Below are positions 46,701-56,030 of a stretch of DNA of 64,000 nucleotides, piece after piece. This stretch comes from Yponomeuta sedellus (Eukaryota; Arthropoda; Insecta; Lepidoptera; Yponomeutidae). Position numbers and translations under genes: made by a program. Within the stretch, counting starts at the first letter, position 1; each line of letters opens with the position of its first letter. Location: positions 12,489,396 to 12,553,395 of the forward strand of contig OW203722.1 in the NCBI GenBank assembly GCA_934045075.1, written 5' to 3'. The notes below the pieces were generated by a model. That model was not told the origin of the DNA. It searched no databases and worked only from the letters and a program-made list of their open reading frames with translations.

Positions 46701-48505
46701 ATCGATATTACATCGAAATACACCCAATTGGCCATGAAACCATTTCTACAAATATACGGCGGCTCCCGGTGGCAATCGGACCCACGCCCAAAGAGCCAAA
46801 GAGGCGTCAACAATAGTCTTTATTGTACACCAGAGCAGATAACATGAAAATTGTATAGATAGGTACATAGCACAATTTATTGGCAGCAGAGTTGAACGAC
46901 ATGCAAAGCTCTTACATATTAAATACCTATCCTTAAAAAAATTCTCGTCTATCATAACATAAATCAATCTCACCAAGTGTACTGTACGATTGACGGCCCA
47001 AAGCAATCCATACAATCTGAATACTTATTTTAGCCAAAATTTCATGTATAGCGATGTCTTTATGCGACAACGAAGCACCAGTCATTTTAGGGCCCATGTG
47101 ATAAAAATGTCGCATCGGACCTTCACCTGATGAGGGCAGAAAGAAGAAGTGGATCTGCAGGGGGAGCAAAATGTTAAGGAAACATTCAAACCTCGATTTA
47201 GTAACATGGATTGTTTAAAAATATTGAAAGAAATTATGTTTTGAGACATAACTATCATTTTATTTTACTTAATAAAAATAAAATTACGAAATATACATTT
47301 TAACAATACATCGAAGAAGAGAAAAAACAATGAAATTGTGGCAATAAATTAGCTCTATGCTAAAAAAAAAATTAAATTCTTAGCATAAAAATGTCTCAGT
47401 GCCTTGAAAATTAGTTTAAACACGCTGTTTGTATTTTTGTGCGTTCTAACAACACAAAGTTCCCAGCTGGACCACTCATCAGTAGTTCCGTAGTACGGAT
47501 ACCTATGAAATATAGACCTGCATTTAGGTATTTTATGTTACACGTAAAAGTGAAATGCGCTGACCAGGACTTACCTAAAATAATTGAAGCATATTCTTTA
47601 GCAACAAGTAACCGCAAGTCCGCTAGGTCATCCATGAGTCTATCCTCTGTCATGTAACTAAGCTTACTTGGGATTTTGAATTCAGTTTCTTCAAAGCGTC
47701 TCTTCATTTCACTGTCTACCTTTACAAAAAAGAATATTCACTTAATTTATTTCGGGTATATCGGGAGAAACACGACTAGGAAAGTAGATTTGAAGTTCTC
47801 ACCTGTAAATAATACTGGCAATAAAATATCAGAGCTCTTAAAAAAGTTTCGTTCACGGAAAGATGTACGATCTTGATAATGCTGGTCGACAGTATTTCGA
47901 TAGGAGCCGTGAAAAGTACTATGTCAATTATATCCTAGAAGTAAAATATAATCAAGTTAATTGGTAACGTTGTCGGGTATATGTAAAAAAAGTAAATATT
48001 CATAGAAGTGCTAAGACCTGCAGAAAAATAACGTCGTCAACTTGGGGCCCCTTTCTTTGATATCGCTTTTTAAAACGTTGCTGCAAACAGTAAAAAATGA
48101 AATTATTAGAAAATTGCTTTTAGTTACTGAAAACGCATAATTTCATTTATAAAATATGATAAGAGCGAACAGAAGTATTTCGTTGTGAAAGAGAACGTCT
48201 CTTACTTGTTCAAAAAGATCGATATCATCATTGATTTCAACTTTTGCTATGTCAGGTTTAGGTGGTAAAATGAAAAGCCCACCGTCATCCCGAGGAACAT
48301 CGCTGTGAACAGTTACATGAAAGTGCTCATAACTCAATTGGAACTAAATTGAAACCCTATTAGTCGGTTGTTGGGTAAAGTTGGGGGCGGCGTTGTCTTA
48401 CCTTATGAAAGTAAGTCGGTCATTGTTATCATCCCATATCCAGTGACCACATTCAAAGGCTCCCAAGGATTCTTCACCACTATCATCACCTTCCACTTTT
48501 TCCAT
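43738..48505 (-). CDS. PPP1R36-like: PPP1R36-like protein, paralog C (9 exons found, 421 aa)
   Basis: Minus-strand exons: 48505-48402, 48332-48206, 48080-48018, 47934-47803, 47719-47575, 47126-46974, 46194-45951, 45646-45476 and 43864-43738 (stop 43740-43738). They sum to 1266 nt in frame. Landmarks are GHWIWDDNND, DDIDLFEQ, RFKKRYQRK, TAPIEILS, FYCQYYLQ, AKEYASIIL, FYHMG, IVWIALGRQS, GILGLPRAGFDIML and LPETFP...QRQKWLSR at the C-terminus. It is the most diverged copy. Exon 7 runs 15 nt past the paralogous donor to use CCA|GTGGGT. The counterpart of exon 9 was not found in the 1.6-kb last intron; joining exon 8 to the last exon keeps the frame, since exon 9 is 93 nt in A and B. It faces gene B on the opposite strand. 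Confidence 0.72.
45015..45123. repeat. Two adjacent AT-rich palindromes
   Basis: TACCTATTATTATAATATAT and its continuation are answered by the exact inverse ending ATAATAATAGGTA, a stem of about 24 bp. Directly after comes GATGGCAAAAATATA with inverse TATATTTTTGCCATC, a 31-bp perfect palindrome. They lie in the last intron of gene C. Confidence 0.75.
46555..46800 (-). mobile_element. tRNA-related SINE (family S4), second copy
   Basis: The tail CACAACACAATCGCTTGTCC and CAAACTAGGATACCCTCTG match 11990-12040. A degraded tRNA-like head (GGGTCCGATTGCC on the minus strand) lies at about 46765-46790. It is in intron 6 of gene C. Confidence 0.5.
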
Positions 48506-48768
48506 ATCATATGTGTTTAGAATTATTCTGGAACTAAAATTTTGTCATCTATTTTAGCCGTATCAAAGACTTAGGCTAAAAACAAGACAAAAAGTTTAAA
48601 ATTTGGGTTAAAAACCCATTATAATAAAAAATTGCTATAAAATTAATGTTTATTTTTGTCAAAAAATTTGAATGACAATAAAATAGTGACATGTGACATT
48701 AAAAAGACGTCAGTTTGCTTTCATTGTACAGACTTCCATGGTGCCCAATACCATACCTACCAACCGCT
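48506..48768. other. Upstream region of gene C
   Basis: This 260-bp AT-rich spacer lies between the gene C start and the first P-type transposon. It should contain the 5' UTR and core promoter of gene C. No distinct motif is visible. Confidence 0.35.
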
Positions 48769-49407
48769 ACATCTACCACGGATGTCAAAAAAAGACGGAT
48801 GGAACCGTAGATAGAGTAACTAGATCAAGGCACAGTGTAACCGATTTTACGTCGGTGAATATTATTTGTTTGTGTGCGTGAATGTTGCCTAAGTAAAAGT
48901 AAATTGCCATAATGTGGGGTAAAATATTTCAGTCGTTCATAGGCCATGAATAAATTTTATTAATCATACAACATGTCTGACAATTGTTTGTAAAACGCAG
49001 CAAACGTTTTATAAACAATCGTCATTTTGTATAATTTAAAATACGTTTTATTTTACACGTTTAAATTTTACAAGTAAAGGCGCTTAGGGACGCTATCTAG
49101 GACCACCAATGGAATACAATCATAAACTGTTCTATTAATAAGTTTTTTTCATATAAAAATTCACCATATAAAAAATCTTTCGAAGGGTACCTCAGACCAC
49201 CAAAATGTACGTTTTGTCGAAATGTAGAGAGCATATTCGAGCATTTGATGTTCAGTTCAGATGACCAGTTCTCACTTCTAAATACTAGCACCCATTTTTC
49301 CAGAACAGAACTATTTTGAAGAAATCTGGAATAGAAACATTGCTAATATTAATAAATATTGTAATACATTAAAATATAATAAGTGATAACTTTAGTATTC
49401 CTTATTA

Positions 49408-49500
49408 TTCGCGATACTCATACATAGTTGAATATTGAACGGGTCGATTATTTATTAGGGAAATAAGGTAATTACGTTTTACCTAATAAACAATCGCGGC
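49408..49500. repeat. Penelope-like terminal repeat fragment inside P1
   Basis: GCGATACTCATACATAGTTG, GAACGGGTC and GTAATTACGTTTTACCTAAT match the terminal repeats of the Penelope-like remnant at 26991-28262. A matching inverted fragment lies in P2 at about 53850-53935. Confidence 0.7.
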
Positions 49501-49784
49501 TAGACGGTATTGTACGAGATTCATTGACACAAATTCAAATTTGAATTCTATACTGAATTCAAGGGCACATTGTTTGCGGCAGAATGCACAAAAACACCGA
49601 AAGGGATCTTGCGATAAATTCGAGTTGACACATTTTCTGCTGAGTGGAATGAATGCTGAAAAATTATATGGGCAACAAGTCACATAGGAAGGCGATGCAG
49701 CTATCTAACATCAGGATATTATATTTGATAATTCAGTGCTGTAGCCGTAATGTTTCTGTGTTTATTGTTTTGATTATAGATTTC

Positions 49785-49887
49785 GATATCAACCCTTGTA
49801 TGTCCTTATCCCTGGGGCACGGGTCTCTTCCCGCATCGCAGGAAGGTTAAGCCATACTCCACCGCAGGGGCCAAGCCCGGGTTATAG
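49785..49887 (+). repeat. Family S3 fragment inside P1
   Basis: CGCATCGCAGGAAGGTTAAG and neighbours match the start of the S3 repeat at 13235. The same fragment, inverted, is in P2 at 53441-53545, showing that it was inside the element before P1 and P2 separated. Confidence 0.7.
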
Positions 49888-50245
49888 TTTTAGGTACATT
49901 GATTTTTAATAACGATACATTAAGTATTAAAGATTCATAATATATTTTGATTACGTTTGTAACTTAATATCTGCACAAGGACAAGCCGTCGAAGTCTGGG
50001 ACTTCGTGTTAAGTAATGATCACGCAGCGTTGCCAGATATAGGATTTAAATCGTATTCATACGATGTTTTACATTTATGTTGAATGTACGATCCAGGGGC
50101 AGAAATCGTACGTAAACATACGACTTTTTTTAGATTTCATTCAACCAAAGTACTAATACCAACATAGCACTATTTATTCTTTTACTTAAGTACCAACCCT
50201 TAAGCTAAATCTAACTAATGTTACAAGTTACCGGTTACTCGTTTT

Positions 50246-50400
50246 TGTGACACAGATTATGAACGCTGCTTCAGTTCAGTCAATCTTATTAAAACAAAGA
50301 TCCCAAATAGGCTGAGCAATGAAACTCTAAACGGCACACTTTTGGCAAAACAACATATTAAGCGCTATGGGTGTTGTTTGGATTTTTCTCAAACAAGAGC
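50246..50400 (+). pseudogene. hAT transposase C-terminal fragment inside P1
   Basis: The frame reads CDTDYERCFSSVNLIKTK, then NRLSNETLNGTLLAKQHI. This is the hAT C-terminal dimerisation region (the ER.FS..N.IKT..RNRLS pattern). Only this short part is present. The matching piece in P2 is 53109-52864 on the minus strand. Confidence 0.65.
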
Positions 50401-51274
50401 AATAATATTTACATTTCAGTAAAACCCTTTACGGGGATAAATAAAAACCTAAAAATTGTGTGTTTAAGTTTTAATCGATTGTTTACTTTAAAGTAATAAA
50501 ACAAAGGTTTTGAAAACGTACTGTTTTTTAACAGCCTTCTTAGGGAATACTACCTTTTATTTACCCATCGTACGATCGCTTATAACGTCTGCCAACACGG
50601 TCACGTAATGATCGGGATTTTCGACATAAACGGATGGCAACATTTTTTCTCTTCGGTTTTTTAGGTTAGGAAAGTAAATTCTATTAAATTGCTTTTCTTA
50701 CGGACTAGTTGCAAAGCTACTAGTTGAAACTTAACTAAAATACTCAACATAGGGCAATTTTGGGCTTAACAATAATTGAAACACAATCATTACTTACCTT
50801 TGAAAGAAAACTTCCCCCAAAGCTCTTTCTTAACGATTTCTGCATACGTGTACACTACAATTCACCATACTTTCTCTATTTACGTCACTTTTAATATATC
50901 ATTTCACAAATACACGGTTGTTCTTCGAAACGGCTAGCGTAGCGTTAAATATGATTACATTTTCAAAATCTTGTCGTTTGTTTGCCCCCAGAAACGTCAA
51001 CTTGACACTGGGGGCAAACAAAAAAAAGTAGTTACACTTTTGCTGTTTACTCTATCTCTTTCTCACCCATGATCGCTACGAAGTTTTTTTTATTTAAAAC
51101 TTGTATGTGTGCGCTGTGGCTTGCTCTATAGTTTTACTCCCTCTACGGATGGAACCTTCAATAATCACGAGTGAAGCAGACAAATGGCCGCCGTCTCTAT
51201 ATGTATGCGTGCCATCGGTGTTGCCAGACTAATATTACTTTGCCCACTTTTTCAAATCAAGAAAATCAAGGTGC

Positions 51275-51420
51275 TTCAGGGTGCTAACTAGCGCCATCGC
51301 CACCAATGGAAAAAAGTCATAAGTTGTGTTATAAAACGTTTTATTTTATAAGTGAACATGAAAAATCTTAACAACTGTGACAACTATTTTTTAAACATAC
51401 AGTCTAGAAACTAGAATCAA
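51275..51420 (+). repeat. Short repeat with inverted partner inside E0
   Basis: GTGAACATGAAAAATCTTAA and CAACTGTGACAACTA...ACAGTCTAGAA recur inverted at about 51500-51565, and in direct orientation at about 58078-58200. The inverted pair inside E0 brackets about 80 bp. The family is unknown. Confidence 0.55.
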
Positions 51421-51877
51421 CAACCAAGGACTTCAATCACTTTCCGCCAAAAACAGCCGGTTTAACGGAAATCCATTAAAGTTCTAAACTATAGATCATA
51501 TGTTCTAGACTGTAAGTTTGAAAAATAGTTATCACAGTTGTTAAGATTTCTCATGTTCACTTTTAGGTAAAACCGTTCAATTAGAAAAAAAAATGAGGCG
51601 GCAAATTTCATACAATTAGATATTTGAAGACAATAAAGATATGTTATTTTATAAGGGTTACGGTAGCGTATTTCCATAACTCCAAAACTACCATGTACTA
51701 TAAAAACACTTATAAATGCAACAAATACATATTTTTCCACTTTTCGGGAATTTTCCCCGAAAAAAAAACTGGTATCACTGCGGTATTTGACATCCCAATT
51801 TGTAAGTAAATAAAGAAAAGTAAACAAAACCTAATAAGGAAAAATATCACGAATCAGTAACTTAAAACATTACTTAC

Positions 51878-51954
51878 GCATGGTAGGTGCTCCCATGAGA
51901 CTTATTGCATTTTTTCGAGAAGTGTTTACACCACCGTACCACACAAGACGGCAT
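51878..51954 (-). pseudogene. THAP first exon of element E0
   Basis: The exon reads MPSCVVRWCKHFSKKCNKSH, with C-x4-C at the usual place, and stops at a GTAAGT donor (51877-51872) with the same phase as the THAP exon of P2. A downstream minus-strand frame (51827-51489) has no THAP or transposase motif I can recognise. The exon looks intact, but the rest of the gene does not. Confidence 0.65.
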
Positions 51955-52453
51955 TTCTTAAAATTTTCTTTTGTGTCAAACAAGACTTACTGGCACTGCT
52001 GCCCGGAGCGTACTGGCGGCAGAGTGACTGACTTGGTGTATCTGTGTGAGTTAGCTCGTGTATGCACACGAAAGTGTAGGACAAGGGGTGCTTCACACCC
52101 TTTCAATGCAAGATGGCATCCGTCTTTTTTTGACATCCGTGACATCTACCTACTCGTATTATTCAATGCTCTGAGCGTAGAGGGAGTAAAACTATAGAGC
52201 AAGCCACAGCGCACACATACAAATTTTAAATGAAACAAACTTCGTAGCGATGGTGGGTGAGAAAGAGATAGAATAAACAGCAAAAGTGTAACTACTTTTT
52301 TTGTTTGCCCCCAGTGTCAAGTTGACGTTTCTGGAGGCAAACAAACGACAAGATTTTGAAAATGTAATCATATTTAACGCTACGCTAGCCGTTTCGAAGA
52401 GCAACCGTGTATTTGTGAAATGATATATTAAAAGTGACCTAAATAGAGAAAGT

Positions 52454-54141
52454 ATGTTGAATTGTAGTGTACTCGTATGCAGAAATCGTCAAGAAAGAGC
52501 TTTGGGGGAAGTTTCCTTTCATAGGTAAGTAATGATTGTGTTTCAATTAGTGTTAAGCCCAAAGTTGCCTTGTGTTGAGTATTTTAGTTAAGTTTTAACT
52601 AGTAGCTTTGCAACTAGTCCGTAAGAAAAGCAATTTAATAGAATTTAATTTCCTAACCTAAAAAACCGAAGAGTAAAAAAATGTTGCCATTCGTTTATGT
52701 CGAAAATCCCGATCATTACGTGATGACCGTGTTTGCAGACGTTTTGAATAAGCGATCGTACGATGGGTAAATAAAAAGTAGTATTCCTTAAGAAGGCTGC
52801 TAAAAAACAGTACGTTTTCAAATCCTTTGTTTTATTACTTTAAAGTAAACAATCGATTAAACATTAACACACAATTTTTAGGTTTTTATTTATCCCCGTA
52901 AAGGGTTTTTCTGTGATGTTAATATTATTTAATATTTCTCTTGTTGAAGAAAAATCCATGCAACACCCATAGCGCTTAATATGTTGTTTTGCCAAAAGTA
53001 TGCCGTTTACAGTTTTATTGCTCAGCCTATTTCGGATCTTTGTTTTAATAAAATTGACTGAACTGAAGCAGCGTTCATAATCTGTGTCACAAATACGAAT
53101 AACCGGCAACGTCTTACATTAGTTACATATACCTTAAGGGTTGGTACTTAGTAAGTAATGTAAGTATGATGGTATTAGTACTTTGGTTGAATGAAATCTA
53201 AAAAAAGTCGTATGTTTACGTACGATTTCTGCCCCTGGATCGTACATGCAAAATAAATTTAAAACATCGTATGAATACGATTTAAATTGTATAACTGGCA
53301 ATGCTGCGTGATCATTACTTAACTCGAAGTCCCAGACTTCGACTGCTTGTCCTTGTACAGATATTAAGTTTTAAACGTAATCAAAATATATTATGAATCT
53401 TTAATACTTAATGTATCGTTATTAAAAGTCAATCTACCTAAAACTATAACCCGGGCTTGGCCCCTGTTTTGGAGTATGGACTAACCTTCCTGCGATGCAG
53501 GAAGAGACCCGTGCCCCAGGGATAAGGACATACAAGGGTTGATATCAAATCTGTAATCAAAACAATAGACACAGAAACGTTACGGTTACAGCATTGAATT
53601 ATCAAATATAATATCCTGATGCTTTGTTAGATAGCTGCATCGCCTTCCTATGTGGCTTGTTGCCCATATAATTTTTCAGCATTCATTCCACTCAGCAGAA
53701 AATTTGTCAGCTCAAATTTATCGCAAGAACCCTTTCGGTCAAGTCTTTTTGTGCATTCTGCCGCAAGCAATGTGCCCTTGAATTCAGTATAGAATTAATA
53801 TTTAAATTTGTATCAATGAATCTCGTACAATACCGTCTAGCCGCGATTGTTTATTAGGTAAATCGTAATTGCCTTATTTACCTAATAAATAATCGACCCG
53901 TTTGATATACAACTATGTATGAGTATCGCGAATAATAAGGAATACTAAAGTTATTACTTCTTATATTTTAATGTTTTACAATATTTATTAATATTAGCAA
54001 TTTTTCTATTCCAGATTTCTTCAAAATTGTCCTGTTTTGGAAAAATGGGTGCTAGCATTTAGAAGAGAGAACTGGTCCCCTACATCAATTGCTCGAATAT
54101 GCTCTCTACGTTTCGACAAAAAGTACATTTTGGTGGTCTGA
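52454..54141 (+). CDS. Short THAP-domain protein of element P2 (2 exons, 65 aa)
   Basis: Exon 1 (52454-52524) encodes MLNCSVLVCRNRQERALGEV and ends at GTAAGT. Exon 2 (54015-54141), after a TTCTATTCCAG acceptor, encodes EKWVLAFRRENWSP and RICSLRF, then stops. Together they make one THAP finger, except that the last zinc ligand is arginine (CSLRF instead of C-x2-H). The 1.5-kb intron is filled by fragments of other transposons. The missing histidine makes DNA binding doubtful, so the frame may be decaying. Confidence 0.6.
52864..53109 (-). pseudogene. hAT transposase C-terminal fragment inside P2
   Basis: The 81-codon frame contains CDTDYERCFSSVNFIKTK and RNRLSNKTVNGILLAKQHIK, the hAT dimerisation region, and ends at a stop at 52864. 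It runs opposite to the THAP gene in whose intron it lies. The rest of the hAT transposase is absent. Confidence 0.68.
53441..53545 (-). repeat. Family S3 fragment inside P2
   Basis: This is the inverted counterpart of 49785-49887, with CTTCCTGCGATGCAGGAAGA and neighbouring text. Its presence in both P1 and P2 dates the nested insertion before the two elements moved apart. Confidence 0.7.
53850..53935. repeat. Penelope-like terminal repeat fragment inside P2
   Basis: This is the inverted counterpart of 49408-49500, with TAATCGACCCGTTTGATATA and CATGTATGAGTATCGCG-like text, matching the Penelope-like terminal repeats in intron 2 of gene B. Confidence 0.65.
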
Positions 54142-54584
54142 GGTAGTTTTCGAAAGAATTTTTACATAGTGAATTTTTATATGAAAAAAAACGTATTAAT
54201 AAAACAGTTTATGATTGTATTCCATTGGTGGTCCTAGATAGCGTCCCTAAGCGCCTTAAATTGTAAAATTTAAACGTGTAAAATAAAACGTGTTTTTAAT
54301 TATACAAAATGACAATTGTTTATTAAACGTTTGCTACGTTTTACAAACAATGGTCAGACATGTATGATTAATAAAATTCAAAAATAAATCTGCATTTTTA
54401 TTCATGGACTATGAAATATTTTACCCCACATTATGGCAATTCACTTTTACTGTGGCAACATTCACGCACACAAACAAATAATATTCACCGACGTAAAATC
54501 GGTTACACTGTGCAAGGCACATTTTTTACGTTACAATGTGTCTCTCTCTCAAATCTATAGTTCTACTCTATCTACGGCTCTGAG

Positions 54585-55134
54585 GCTACATCCGCCTATG
54601 CAAACGTCTAAATATGTAACTTTTTTAAGTGAAAGTTTTTTTCACTTTCAGTGTCTGGTAAAAATCACAGATTAAAAACGCGTAAATATTAGTATCTTTA
54701 TGTAGTCTGTGGTAAATATCCTGATCACATCCTGATCAATCCTGTCCTGATGGATGATGGGATGATCCAGATGATCACGGCCTAAAACTTCGAAAATGAT
54801 GTTGTACAGTCTAGTCGTTTAAATGTTTTTTTTATACGCATAGGAAGAAACAGGTAATAAGGCTAGTTTCAAAATATACATTAACTGCTTGTAACCGACC
54901 AGTTTGTATTAATATAAAAGAAACCTTGCGATCTCTAAAACCACACACTGAGAATTGAATTAAATGAAACTTCCGAAAAGTTAATTTTGAATCATGCTGG
55001 CGCCTCAATGGCGAACGGATTCTGCTGGCGGGCATACTTTGAGGCTGCCCACTCACCTGTGCTGTGCAGCCCATGGATGGTGCTCAATGGCTTGCACCGC
55101 TAATAGCTGCAACATATGGCCTTTTTTTTTGCAT
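54585..55134. other. Spacer with no supported gene
   Basis: About 550 bp lie between P2 and the next SINE. ORFs at 54832-55074 (minus) and 54994-55239 (plus) overlap each other and have no recognised domain. A short TCCTGATCA/GATGATC-rich patch near 54720-54780 is low complexity. Confidence 0.4.
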
Positions 55135-55510
55135 ATACTTAATGAGATGATTTATACAGCGTCCAGTGGTATCTACACTCACACTAGTTGGGTGAAGGGA
55201 CCACTCCGACGCTGTAGTGCCTGGGACATAGTTTTATAGATGTTGTAGGCTTGCCCAGCACCTATACCATCCTGACAGCTTAGTCAGCTTAGCCCACAGG
55301 AAAGATTAGTCAATAGGTGCGGAGTCAACCAAGCCGCGGGTTTCCTCACGATGTTTTCCTTCAGCGTGTGGTATTGCGACTACAAATTCGCAAATGTACG
55401 TAACTTTGAAATTAAACAAAGTCATTGGTACATTCCCGCACTCGTGATCGAACCTGGGGCTCTCGCTTGCCAGTCCAAGGTTCTACCCACTGAGCTACCA
55501 CCGCTCTTAC
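55135..55510 (-). mobile_element. tRNA-derived SINE, full-length family S1 copy
   Basis: On the minus strand the head at 55506-55436 has TAGCTCAGTGGGTAG (A-box) and GGTTCGATCAC (B-box). A tail of about 300 bp follows. The tail matches 2005-2205 and 33165-33260, which defines the family. It is the most complete copy in the window. Confidence 0.7.
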
Positions 55511-55621
55511 ATAAATCTAACATAAATAAAACCTACATAAATTCTCGTGTGTATCCTGGAGCGGTTGGCAGAGACAGTAATTGAATTAACTTTGTTTTAT
55601 TTCATTAAAGGCGTATTAAGT

Positions 55622-56030
55622 TTACACTATTTTTATTTTTAATGCACTAACCCGTGCTAGGGAACAAATTTTTAAAAACCTATTTAGAGGCTAAAAATTT
55701 CACCCATGCCGGGATTCGAACCCGCAACCTCTGGCTATCCGTACCAGCGCTCTACCAATTGAGCCAATGGGCGACTCACGGCATCAGTGAAATTTCGAAC
55801 CTCTTTACAATATTCTCTGTATTACGTACAGGCAGCGACATCTGACTTAAGCAAATTGCATTACTTACAGCCCCGACTACCTACTTTGCAGTTAGGTTTT
55901 AACATCGGAACGATATCACTGTACCCACATGATTACACTATTTTTATTTTTAATGCACTAACCCGTGCTAGGGAACAAATTTCACCCGGCGTGGGTGAAA
56001 TTTTTAGCCTCTAAATAGGTTTTTAAAAAA
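55622..56030 (-). repeat. tRNA-like 309-bp unit, isolated copy (locus 3)
   Basis: One complete unit has its tRNA-like segment at 55701-55773. A partial second unit stops at AACAAATTTCACCC (about 55975) and folds back into the inverted end GGGTGAAATTTTTAGCCTCT. The fold-back resembles the orientation switch in array 2. Unit text is closest to array 2 by its GTTAGGTTTTAACATC. Confidence 0.8.

Larger units (their letters stand above)
49090..50868 (-). pseudogene. THAP gene of element P1, disabled
   Basis: Exon 1 starts at 50868 with MVNCSVHVC, giving the C-x4-C half of the finger. It meets TAA after CRNR, where P2 has a glutamine codon. Exon 2 (acceptor near 49320) has EKWVL and ENWS text but shifts frame before the CSLHF motif, which is still visible in another frame. 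At least two lesions therefore break the gene. Confidence 0.7.
48806..51147 (-). mobile_element. THAP-type element P1, nested in E0
   Basis: The 2342-bp element starts CGTAGATAGAGTAACTAG and ends CTATAGTTTTACTCCCTCTACG, read in plus orientation, so its ends are inverted repeats with a few mismatches. The 8-bp duplication GATGGAAC is exact (48798-48805 and 51148-51155). It is an inverted near-copy of P2 (52176-54576) along its whole length, including internal fragments of a SINE-like repeat, a Penelope terminal repeat and a hAT transposase. It carries a disabled THAP gene on its minus strand. Confidence 0.85.
48777..52141 (-). mobile_element. THAP-type (P superfamily) element E0 carrying a nested element
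   Basis: The ends are perfect inverted repeats of 25 bp (core CACGGATGTCAAAAAAAGAC). An exact 8-bp duplication, ACATCTAC, flanks both sides (48769-48776 and 52142-52149). Without the inserted element P1 it is about 1.0 kb. On the minus strand it keeps a THAP first exon (51954-51878). Eight-bp duplications and a THAP domain together suggest a P-superfamily element. No transposase core was found, so it is non-autonomous. Confidence 0.8.
52176..54576 (+). mobile_element. THAP-type element P2
   Basis: The 2401-bp element has ends CGTAGAGGGAGTAAAACTAT and ATAGTTCTACTCTATCTACG, which are inverted repeats with two or three mismatches. An exact 8-bp duplication, GCTCTGAG, flanks it (52168-52175 and 54577-54584). 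It lies 26 bp from the right target duplication of E0. It is an inverted near-copy of P1. It encodes only a THAP protein, not a transposase core, so it is a deleted, non-autonomous relative of a P-type element. Confidence 0.85.

Noticed and set aside
52681..52770. Second THAP exon immediately after exon 1 of P2 (text resembling DRVCRRF)
   Set aside because: A much better match with a proper acceptor and matching phase lies at 54015-54141.
48777..54584. A single giant inverted-repeat element or segmental inversion
   Set aside because: Three exact and different 8-bp duplications show three separate insertions.
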